Shown one piece after another: positions 38,401 to 50,400 of a DNA stretch of 64,000 bases; within the stretch, counting starts at the first letter, position 1, and every line of letters begins with the position of its first letter. The notes below the pieces were generated by a model. The model had not been told where the DNA came from. It made no database searches and saw only the letters and a program-made list of their open reading frames with translations. Position numbers and translations under genes: made by a program. Source of the DNA: Castor canadensis (taxonomy: Eukaryota; Chordata; Mammalia; Rodentia; Castoridae); contig NC_133402.1 of the NCBI RefSeq assembly GCF_047511655.1, positions 62,624,951-62,688,950 of the forward strand, in the 5' to 3' direction.

Positions 38401-41400
38401 CAGGCTGGCCTGGGGGGAAAAGTGAGAGCCTACCTAAAAATACCCTAAAGCAAAAAAGGATGGGGGCGTGGCTCAGGTGGTAGAGCACCTGCTAGCTAGT
38501 GCAAGGCCCTGAGTTCAAATCCCAGTATTTACAAAAAAAAATTAAACAAAAAAAGTTTATCAAGGTATGATTTATAAGCCATACAACTCACTCATTTTAA
38601 GCACATTTCAATGATTTTTAATAAGGTTATGGAGTTGTGCAACACTGTCATGGTCTAATTTTTGAACAATTCTATCACCAGCCAAAAGATCTCTCTTGCC
38701 CACTTGCAGTCACTCTTCAACCTACCCGGTCACAGGCAGCCACTAAGCTTTCTTCTGTCTCCATAGAGTTGCCTTTTCTGGACAGTTCATGTAAGTGGAC
38801 TCATACACTGCAGGCCCTTTTGCATCTGTTTCTTTTACTTAGCATAGTAGAGTCTTTGAGACCCATCCATGTTACACAATGAGTGAGTACAACATTCCTT
38901 TCAGGGCTGAACAATATTCCATTGTATGGATACACTATGTACTGTTAATCCATTGGTCAGTTAATGGATATTTGAATATATAGCTGGGTGTGGTGATACA
39001 TGCCTGTAATTCCAGCACTCAGGAAGCTGAGGTAGGAGGATCATAAGTTCAAGGCTAGCCTGGACTACCACCCTGCCCCTACCCTCCAAAAAAAAACCAC
39101 AAAGAAAAAAAAAAGAATGAAAGAAATATGTCTACTTTTTGGTTATTCTTAATAATAACACCACAAACATCTTTGTCCAAGTCTGTGTGGATGTGTTTTC
39201 TCCTTGCATCTAGGGTGCAATCTTTGGGTCACATAGTAAATGCTTAAAGAAACTGCTTCCAAAGTTTCTTGCATTCCTGCCAGCAGTGTCAAAGAGTTCC
39301 AATGTCTCCATCCCTACCAACGCCTTTCGTGGCATCTATTTGAGTGCTGCCCTTCTGGTGGCTGTGAAGTACCCTCCTCCCGATGGTTACCTTTCTCCAC
39401 TGACTGGTGACCTCTTCACGTACTTACTGACCACTCATTTTCTTTTTTTTGGTGAAATGTCTATTCAAATCTTCAGCCTATTTTTTTTTTCTGTTAAACT
39501 GTCAATGTTTAACAGAAAACTGTAAACAACGGGGATCAGCCGAATCAACCCTGGACACTTCAAATGCAAGCAGAAAGACAAGCCATCGAACCTTCACCTG
39601 TCATAAAGAAGTGCGTGTGAGTCACCCTGCAAATCTGATTTCATGACCCACGTTCTGCCGAAGTAAGAGGCAGGACACCCCTCGAAAGCCTGTCAATGAA
39701 CTTTCTCAACACACAATCACAGCGAGGTGACAGCACTCTTAGAGACGCCTTGGCTAGGAACACTGTTCCTTGCTTTCATTTTTGGAGCAGCCATCATTTT
39801 TACAGAGATAAAAAGAAATAACACCCTGTTAAGGCCTGTTAAGGCCAAAAGACCTCTTGCTGCTTTTCAGAGGACAATATGAAAGACCAAAAATGAACAC
39901 ATGTGGCAGGCCTGGTGGTGTAGTTCATGGTAGGACGTTTGGTTAGCATGCATGAACCCTGGGTTCAAGCCCCAGCACCAACAAACCCCCCAAGTAAACC
40001 AAAAATACACCTAGAGGAGTTTTATAAGTAACTACAAATGCAGGTTTATGGAGTCAATATGAGAGCTCATTTAAATGTATCAGGAAAATCAAAGTATGGG
40101 GAGCCTAGGATAATTAGGGTGACAGGGTGGGAAGAAAGGGAAATTGATATAACAAAGTCTGTTCATCTCAGGCCAATTTCTCCCTTTTTAAAAGAATATG
40201 GTTCATTCAATTTGTTCTTGGATATCACAATAATGGTGTCCAAAACACTCCCTGTAAACAACAGAAAAATAGTCAGGATAAGCAACCAGATCAACAGAAC
40301 AGAGTCTACAAACAGACCTGTACTTATCTACAGCCAATTAATATTTGGAAGAGTACCACAACACTTCAGTGGGTGTGATGGCTTATTTCATGTGTCAGCT
40401 TGATGGGTTAAGGGACTCCCAGATGGCTGGAAAACATTATTTTGGGGTGTGACTGTTAGGGTGTTTCTGGAAGATAAATGAATCAGTAGAATGAGTTCAT
40501 AAGACCCACCCTTACCAGTGTGGACTGGCACCACCCAACCCATTGAGGAGTCAACAAAACAAAAATGTAGAGGAAGTGCAGATTCTCTCTCTCCTTGTGC
40601 TAGGACGTCCTTGCTCTCCGGCTCTCAGACTGGGGCTCCTGGCTGTCCAATCTTGGGGTTCCAGGACTTACCCAGCAGCCCCCTGGTTCTCAGGCTGAGT
40701 TAGACACCCGGGGGTCTCGGTTGGCAAGCTTGTAAATGGCAGATGTGGAACTTTTCAGCCCCCGTAATTGTGAGCCAGATCCCATGATGAATACATGAAT
40801 GAGTAAATGAATGAATGAATGAATAAAATCTCTATTGGTTCTGTGTTTCTGGAGATCCCTGACTAAGACACTGGATGAAAGGATATTCTTTCCAACAAAA
40901 AATATTGGAAACACTGGAAACTCACACAGAAAATATGAATTGTGCCCCCCCATCTCATACCATATACATAATTTGAGGTGGAACATAGATGTAATGCAAA
41001 AACTAAAATGATAAATCTTTTAGGAAAAGCCCAGAAGAATGTCTGGCAATCCTGAGTGGCAAGAAGGCACCAGTTTCAAAAACTTGTTGGATGTGAGGGC
41101 GATCTGGCTGTGACATCTGTCACCCCACTGATCGCCATCCCCGATAGAGGAGGACCGTTCTTCGGTCAAGGGTATACGAGTAGCTGCGCCCCCCTGCTAG
41201 AACCTCCAAACAAGCTCTCAAAAACTTGTCAAACAGACTCCAAAATTCTTAAATTTCCACTTATTAAAAGCTATGGATCAAATGTGTAGCTGAGCCACAG
41301 ACGGGAAGAAAGAATTTACAATATACACGTCTGGAAAGGAACTTTTATTCAGAATACAGAAGGATGGAGGTGAGGAGGTCTGGCTGCGACATGTCACCCC

Positions 41401-44400
41401 ATTGATGGCCAGGGTTGATTCGGCTGATCCCCATTCTCCCTCACCACTCCATGGGCGTTCCTCCTGAAGCTGGCTGCTTGGTGGAAGAGGGTGACCCTCC
41501 CTGACAGAGGAGGACTCTGTTTGGTCAAGGGTACAAGAGTAGCTGCACTTCCCTGCCAGAGCCTCTAAACAAGCTCTCAGAATAAATAAGGAGTTATAAC
41601 TTAATGATAAGACACAAACAGTCCCATAAAAAACAAGGGCAAAAGAAGTGACACTTCACAAAGAGACTAATGTGTGTAAGAATGTTCAATGCCAGCCATT
41701 AGGGAATGAAAACTAAAATCACAATTCCATGTTACTCACCACACTGGAGGAGCTAAAATTAAAGACTGTCTGTTTAGAAGCATGGAGCAAACAGAAACAC
41801 TGACCATTGCTGGGAGGACTGTGGAAAATGATCTCAGTTTCCAGAAGGTTAAACCTATGCTACCCCATGTCTCAGCAACTCCACTTCCAAAAGAGAAGAA
41901 CGTAAATATATGTAATAAATATCTGAAAATTAAAAAAATATATACGTGTATTATATTTGATAAAATATATAAACATATGTAATATACATGAACAAATAGA
42001 CAAGCAAAACCAAAACACCTTTCAAAAGAATGCTCATTTTAGCCCAAATCTGTGAAAGCACAAATATCTATCCACAGAAGAGTGGATAAGCAAATTGAAA
42101 TAATACTCAGCCACGAAAAGAACAAACTGCTGGTACATGCAACAGCGTGGATAAATCCAGAAACACTGTGCTGAAGAAATGGCCAAGAAACAAGAGTACA
42201 TCTGTACTCTGTTGGCAGGGAAGGAACACAGGGAAGGTCTGGGTGCGGGATGCTCTCTATGGCCACCGAGGCACTGGTTGCACAAGTGCATGCATTTGTC
42301 AGGCTCGCCGAATTGCAGGTTTAAACCTGTGGCTTTCATTGTATAACAGAAACAAATTCAAGGAGAAACACAATGGTGGCTTTAGAGCTTGGATCTGGAG
42401 TGTCCCCCAAGGTCTTATGTGTTGACAGCTTGGCCCCTAGCTGGTGGCACTATTGGGAGGTGGTGGCCCTAGCTGGAGGAAGTAGTCACTGGGGGCGTGT
42501 CCTTGATGGGTGTAGAGGGACCCTGGCACCTCCCCCACACATGTCCCCCGCCATGATGCGCTGCCTCACCCAAGCCCAGAAACAATGGAGCCACGGGACC
42601 TTGGACCAAAACCTCTGAAACCGTGAGCCAAAGAAACCTTTCCTTCCCTAAGTTCATTTTCTCAGATATTTTGTCACAGCAGCAGAATGCTAACTAACAC
42701 ACACGCTATGCAGGTGACATGAACATACACCTATGTCACTCTGTTGGGCTCAGGATGGTGCTTGGTAATTAATTAACACTCAGTGAGTGCTGGTTAAAAT
42801 ATAAACACTATCTCTCACGACAAACCCACTCACGAAGTGCCGTCCACACGACTGTGCACTCTTGAAACCTGCTAGTTAGGAAAAGTTTGAAACTAACAGG
42901 CATCTAACAAATTTCCTAAAATCCAGTCACGTTCCATCATCAGGAATCCAAGAATTTATTACAGTGCTACATCCAATCTGTCACGTCTTATTTTATCAAC
43001 CGCATTCTCAATTGAAATGACAACCACCCCAAGTATAAAGAAGCTGGAAATATCAGAGGTCGGGTTGGGGACAGAGCTCAGTGGTAGAACACTTATGGAA
43101 TATGTGTAAGGCCTTGGGTTTGAGCACTACAAAAAAGAACGCAAGGAGGAAAGGGAGGAGGGAAGGGAAGAGGGAAGGGAGGAAGGGAGAGAGAAGAGGG
43201 AAGGAGGGAGAGAGAAAGAAAGGAAGGAAGGAAAGGAGGGAGGGAGGGAGAGGAGGAAGATCAGTGGTTCACTCCATGGTTCCTCCAAAGGCTCTAACAG
43301 AATTTTCATGGAGGGTGGTGACATTTTTGCATGTGTGTGGTTCTGGATTTGAACCCAGGGCCTTGCTCATGCTACACCTGCTCTCTGCCATTGAGCTACA
43401 CCGCAGCCTGAAATGTGGTTCTTGGTCTCCGTTCAGGGAAAATTGAAGCGGAAGGTGAAGTGTTGCTAACCCCTCCCAGAGGAACTCGAGCTCCTGAGGG
43501 TAGGGCAGGAGACAGGGCACCTGAGGTGTGTCTTTTGTTTCTCCCAGGCACATAGTTATTTTTCAATAAACTAACCACACATTTTTTAAGTGCGGAACCT
43601 ACTATGTGTTGGGTCCCATCTGAGCTCTCCTTAGGGCAGGGTAAGTGTGGTTTCCTCTCCTTCCAGGACAGAACTGTCCCCAGTGTTTCTCAACTTCCGG
43701 CCTCCAAACACTACTTAGTGGACATTAGTCCTACTAAGCGCATCAATGTTAGGCCTGTTTTTACAATTCTAAAATTAGATTCACCACACTATCTTTAAAT
43801 TAATCCAGTGCTATTTTCACAGGCGGGAGAGCGACGTTCCTAAAGTACACCGGTCCATTTGCTCAGAGTCTCCAAGGCAGTTTCTGTAAGTCAGGAAATC
43901 CGAGATCAAAATACTAAGATGCAAAGACTGGCGACATGTGTTCCCCAGCTTCCCCACACAGTTCTGCCCAGTCACATGGACTGAGGACCCAGAAGTAATG
44001 GAGTGAGTCCTCGTGACGAGCTCCAGTGTTCTGTGCATCCCACTTGTGACCTCAAAAGCTGGCTATTTCAATCTGGACAACAGCAGTGAGTGGAGTCCTG
44101 GTTCCATCTCTGACAGCATTCAGCTCTAGAGACTATTTCTCATGTTTTGCGTGGCGTTTGGGTGTGGTTTGCAAACAGGCCCAATAATGTTACTGACTTA
44201 TTTGTCTGAAGAGAGAAAAAAACGTCAAGTACTGGGAATTCTCCGAGCCCTCCAAACCAAGCCCTCTGCACCACAGCTCAGAAGAGTCCAATGCCTTGTG
44301 ATTCCAAAGGGCTTATCTGCAAGACAGCTCAAGGCTGCATAGAGCAGGGAAGGCCCAAAGGAGACTGTGGTGACACAGAGCCAGCAGCAGCCTAGTTGTC

Positions 44401-47400
44401 AACAGTGCTGGTCCCCAAGGGAGAGTTGGGGGAGCTGTTACCAGGACCCAAGGCAAGGTGGCCTCCTAGGGAAGAAGCAGGGAAGTAAATGCCCTGACCT
44501 CACTCTCCATCCTGTCTTTAGTGTTCTGTTGTGGCTTCCAGGCTAAAGCAACCGGAAGACAGTTGTTCATCCAGGTCATCCACCCAGGAAGGAGAGCACG
44601 ATGGAAGTGGAGGAGAGTGGAGCCAGAGGGACAAATGGAAGATGGCTGGCACTGGAGACCGTCCAAGTGTTCTCCAGAGAAGCCGAACCAAGAGGACACA
44701 CACACATATATGCACATGGATCACGTGTTTGTACAAACAAATCCAGATGCACACACATACGTGTGTACTCAACATATTCACAAATATGCCTCCACGATTG
44801 TAGGGTTGGGAAGACTGGCGAATCCAAACTGCATGGGCAAGTCAGCAGGTTGGACACTCAGGGAGGGGCTGCCCAGGATTTCTTCTTGCTCAGGGAAACC
44901 TGTTTTGGTCGAAGGCCTTCCAACTGATTAGATGAGACCCACCATCTAATAAGTGCCTTCACTGAGAGTGTGCTGACTATAGATATTAACACAGCTGCAA
45001 ACTTCTCCGCAGCAATACCTAGGTGAGATTTGGTTGAATAATTAGGTGCTCTAGTCTAGCCAAGTCAATACATCAAGCCATTAAGGAGCCACTAATGTGA
45101 CTTGTGTCTTAAAAGGATCACCCCATAGGTACACAGCTGGCACACACAGCCCACCATGGGCAAGAGTTCCCTGATGCATCCCACCTATCTAGACAGGAGG
45201 TGCTCCGTAAATACTTGTCACAGAAGTGCCGAAATTTCAAACACCCTTCCTCCTTGCATCCATAACATGTGTTGTATCTTCTGTCCTCATTGCAACTTAC
45301 AAAACAACCCCCAGACAGAAAAAGCACATGACCTCCTGTTGCACAGCTCTGCAACCCAAGGCTGCAACGTAAAAATTCACAGTTCAGCCAGAGCCAAATA
45401 ATCATCAGTCACATGACCAGTTTTATGTTACTTCATCCTCACAAGATGTGAAAAACTCCCCCAAAGAAATACTTTTTCCAAAAAGATTATGGATTGAATG
45501 GAATGAAATACCTAAAGTTTCAATATGGTACTAGAGGTGACCTCATTTAACGGTATGTGTGTTCAAAGTGCTACTAATGTTGGAATTATGACACAGTCTC
45601 TGTATCAACCTCTGTTCCTGTGTTACTTATGTTTCCATAAGCATTTGCTGACTATAAAAGAAAACTCATGTGACTCTCTTAATTTATATTAACTGTTATT
45701 TCCCTATTTAACTATTTCCAAGTTCAACCGAAAATGGTTTTATCCAAAAATGGACATCTTACAAAGTCCACATTAACATTCCGACATGGTACTCAAGCAC
45801 TCACAAGAAACATGGTATGTGTTTATACTTCAATGGAGCAAGGGAACGTGAACACAGAGAGCACATGAGAACTTCTCTTCCAGATGCCTCTAGAATGGTC
45901 CCCAACACCTACTCAGAAACCAGCATTAAGTCCAACTGTTGTACCTTGCTCATGTCACCAACGTTACACTCACTGGCTGGTAGTCACCTAATATAGTCAC
46001 ATGGTGACGGATAAAGCACAAACCCAGGGGGTGGAACCCAGCTCCAGACACGGCAGGGAAGGATGCAGGAAGAGAAAAACATCTTTTGCAACTGTAGAAT
46101 TCTACAGACTAGGAGAATTTATACAACTAATCTCTTCTGCAGAGATGATCGGAAATCAATGGACACCCTCCTGCTGGGAGCCACACCTTTGGGGCTACTG
46201 TGCCTAGAAGCAGCTGGATGGAATAATGGACAAATTCATTCATTCACGGATTCATTCTGTCATTCAAGTGCTTCGTCATGTGTCAAGCACTGTGTTCCTT
46301 AATGGGAAAAGCCAACTAAAGCCAGGACTTGGGAATTACTCCCTGCCGAGAGTAATCCTATGATTTATTTCTATTTTAAGAAATATAGTTTTAACCAGGT
46401 GCAGTTGCTTGAGCCTGTAGTCCTAGCTACTTGGAAGGTTGAGGTCAGGAGGACTGAGTTTCAATACCAGCCTGGGCAAATGAAAGTTTTTGAGATCCCA
46501 TCCCAACCAATAGCTAGGCGTGGTGGCAGGTGACTATCATCCCAGCTACCATGGGAAGCTTAAATAGGGAGATTATGGTCTAGGGTGGCCTGGGCCAAAA
46601 GCAAGACCCTATCTTAAAAATTATCAGAGCAAAAGAGGCTGGAGGCATGACTCCAGCAGTAGTGCGTCTGCCCAGCCTTGAGTTCAAACTCCAGTACAGC
46701 AAAAAAAAAAATATGGTTTTGTGAACTGGGTTTTTGTAAACTGGGGTTTGTTTGTTTTGTTGTAATCCCAGCACCCTGGGCTACAAGTCTCAAAAAAAAA
46801 AAAAAAAAGGAAAAGAAAAAATACAATTTTGTTATTTTCAGATATGTACAGTTGAGATTTATAAGAAATAACAAAATAATATACGCAATGCTAAGATTTA
46901 TAGGTATACTTATATACCTAAGTTTTATAGGGAATAATAACAAGTTCATTAAAATTATAATGAAAGCAAGTATATTGAGCATCTCTTGGAGAAGCTGCCT
47001 GGCTCCTGGTGTTTCCCTTGTTTAAAAACAAAATTACCACATATATGTGTGCCCAAACAATAACACGGTTACATGTAATCTCTAAAGAACCATGGCTGGA
47101 GTTCCACTCAGCTCTCTGACCACCAGCATCCTCCCAAATACTGCATTCACTAGGTCGTTTCTCTCCCACCTCTGAAAAATGGTTTGATGGTTTCTCAAAA
47201 AGCCAAACATTGAGTTACCATCTGATTCAGCAATTCCACTCCCATGCCCAAAGGAATTGAGCAGCAACATTACCCAAAATGTTCCACAGAGCCAAGGGCA
47301 GAGACAAGTCAAGTGTCTATCAACAGATGAGAGTCTAAACAAAATGTTCCTGCGGATGGAATACTCCCCAAGTCCCCTGAATGACCCCACAAAGAGCAAG

Positions 47401-50400
47401 TCTCTCTGGCTCTTTCGAGGGCACTGCTTCCTAATGCTCCTAAGACCCTCCTTTCCACGCTCCCCCAACTTTACAGAGAGTTGTGAATGGGGGTGATGAA
47501 AGTAGCTTCCTCCATCCCCTCTATCTCATGGTGTCACCTAGAACCTGAGGCAACATTAGTCACAAACACAGACTCTTCAGCCTCTCTCCTCTCCACATCC
47601 CCAAAACATCTCTTGAAAGTCAAAAGCCAAATAAAGCAAATATAAAGAAACAAATTAAATCCCCCACCCTCACCACAGGTGATAACCTTAACCCTCGAGC
47701 AGGGTCCTTCCATTCTGGGACATCCGGGAGTGTATGTATGTCTGTACTCTACTATACCAGACAAGAGGCCCAGAGATGTGCCTACCTACTAAGTCATCAG
47801 CACTCAGAGCTGCAGGGAAGTCTGTTTTGTTGAGAACTGTCAGAGAGTGGAAGCTTTGTACCCTCCAGAATTCAGCTGAAATGTCACCGTATCAGTATCA
47901 GGGTTTTAATTAATCTTAGAATCTCTATTACAAGATCGTATTTTACTGTCTTCCTGGTACTTATCAGCATCCTAGCTTTATCTGTTGTCCTGTTTCTCTC
48001 CCTGCTAGGGCAAAAGCACTGTTAGTGCAAAGAGCTTTACTACTCTATCCCCAGAATGTAAAACAGGGCCTGATGTATAGTAGATGTGCAATACATATCT
48101 CATGAATATTCATGAATGAATAATAATTTTTGGGGTATCTACTATGCACTATGTACCGTTCTTAAAGCAATTCTTGTGATAACTATTAATACCCAATGAG
48201 GATACTATTGGTTTACATAGAGGAGTAAACCAAGGAACAAAGAGGTTGAGTAACAAGCCCAAGGTCATCTAGCCAGGAAGTAAGGAACGGTCTTGGTGAC
48301 GTCCTGTGGCACAGCAACACACCTCAAACCTTTGGGACTTTTCATTTCTTTTGCGTCTGTGGCTTGCTGGTCCTAGCTGGATGGTTCTCACCTGAAATCT
48401 GTCCTGCAGTGCTCTCGGTTAACCGTTGGGCTCAGTCATCTGAAGGCCTAACGGAGTGGCCCTGCAAGATGACTTCTTCACTCTCAGATCTGGCATGGCA
48501 GCTGAGAAGACAAACCACCGGGGGCCAGGAGGACCTCTCTCTGTCCCTGGGCTCACCACAGAATGGCATCACCCAGAGTGCACTTTTCTTTTTTTTAAGA
48601 CTGGGTCTCACCATGTAGCCCAGGCTAGCCTCCAGCTCGAGATCCTCATGCCTCAGCCTGCCCAGTGCTGGGATTACAGGTGTGTGCCAACATGTCACCC
48701 TGGCTCCATAGTACACATTTTAAGAAACTAAGGCAGGGGCTGGAGCTGCCAGCAGGGCAAAAAAATTAAAAAATTAAAAGAAGAATAAGAATAAGAAGCA
48801 TCCTAGACTCAATGTTGGGGGAAACTAGACAGCCAGTAGGTGTGGGTATTGGGGAATCATCTTTGACCACTTACCACAGAGTGGAGCTGATAAGGGGACC
48901 CCAGTAGTTTGACCCCAGAAACTGCACTCTTAGCAGTAAGTCATGGTATTATCTCTGTTAGGTATTAATGAGTAAATTCTTTACTTAATTAGTATAACTA
49001 GAGGGGCCTCCTTTGGTGGGTTGGAACTCCAAGGGGGAATGACAGTCTCCATCTCTAAAGATACAAAGTACATGTGTGTGCATCCTGGGGACTGAAGTGC
49101 TCTGCCACTGAGCCACGTGTCCAGCCCTGTATGCAATTTTTACTGACAACCTTTCTCTGCTTCTACACGTCCCAGCTCCAGAGCCAAGAGGCGCTCTCAG
49201 TCGGTGCTGAGGCGGCAGGAGCTGCCTAGAGTAGCAGGGTTTGGAGGCGTCTGCAGCCAGTGAAATGAAAGGCCGTATTTTAAGTGAAGAAAGGACACAG
49301 TGAGCAGCAGTGGGCACCTCCAAAGGGATTCGCCATGCCCCCAGGGATTACCAACCAAGCGCGAAACGAGCTGGCTCAGGGCCAAGTTCTAACAAATGAC
49401 ACGCGTTTATTCCTTATTACAGCCCTGGAAAAGGGGGTAAATATCAACACCACCACCATTTATTGAGTGCCCGCCTCCCCAACCTCCGTGCCAAAAGGCC
49501 TTTCATCTCCTCCCCACTGCGGTCCACGCATCAGCCTCACAAGGCAGGTCTGAGCGCTACATCCAAGAGACTCACCTCGGAAAGTTCTAGAAACTCCATC
49601 ATGTGCCTAGTAAGTGGACAAGCAGGGACTGTCGAGGTGACTTTCTAATGCCCATTCTAGGTACTGAGGAGTGCCAAGCACACGATCCCTGTCACTGGTG
49701 CTATTGTTTCTCATTTTGGGGACATCGGCCTGACCACCAAGAGCTCCCTTACCTCCCCAGCTACTTTCAGGGACCATGGTTTCTCCAGCATTTTTGTTTC
49801 TGGATTCAATCCAGCACCTGATCTTGGGCAGGTAATTCATGAACAGTTCTTTTTAACTTTTTCAAAAGAAGTGTTTAATCTGAATATTGCAAAAATTGAA
49901 ACAATTTATCAAATTTAAATTACAGTCATATGAAAGCTTAAACTATGCAAAATTTAAGCTACATAATGTTTACTTATAAAAGCATACAAAATCCACGACT
50001 CTTTTTTCCATGAAGGTAGAGCCATTAGAACCAATGACAGGCATACCCAGCTGACTGACCACAGAGACCCCTTTCCATGGGTGTCAGCTGTGACAACTTG
50101 AGACCTGAAGTCGGCTCTCCTCGTGTTCTGGAACAGAACAGCACAGCAGTGACACGCCTTGGGTACATTTCCCCACAAACCGTTCTTTCCCTCTGTAATT
50201 GCTGGCATCATGAGCCTTGTGCCAGGGCACAGTAACTGGCAGTAGCCTCGTGATCGTTCCTTAAAGGCAGCTCAACCTCTGCTTCCCCCTTGGAGCCAGG
50301 CATCAAGGCTGGGCTCGGCCTCAGATCAGCCCCTGGTGCTCGGATGCAGTTTTTTTTTTTTTCATTTTTCTTTTATTATTCATATGTGCATACAAGGCTT

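Larger units (their letters stand above)
40235..42366 (+). mobile_element. Old L1M ORF2 region with nested insertions
   Basis: Sense-strand L1M pieces appear in the expected order at 40.24-40.37, 40.87-41.09, 41.23-41.35 and 41.58-42.37 kb. Examples are cagccaattaatatttggaa early, gaatgttcaatgccagccat in the middle and agagtggataagcaaattga late. Gaps between them are an LTR-like repeat and two 7SK retropseudogenes, each annotated separately. No intact frame remains. Confidence 0.7.

Noticed and set aside
41089..41218. A functional 7SK RNA gene
   Set aside because: It lacks about 100 internal bases and the entire 3' hairpin and terminator, and it is flanked by a target-site duplication.
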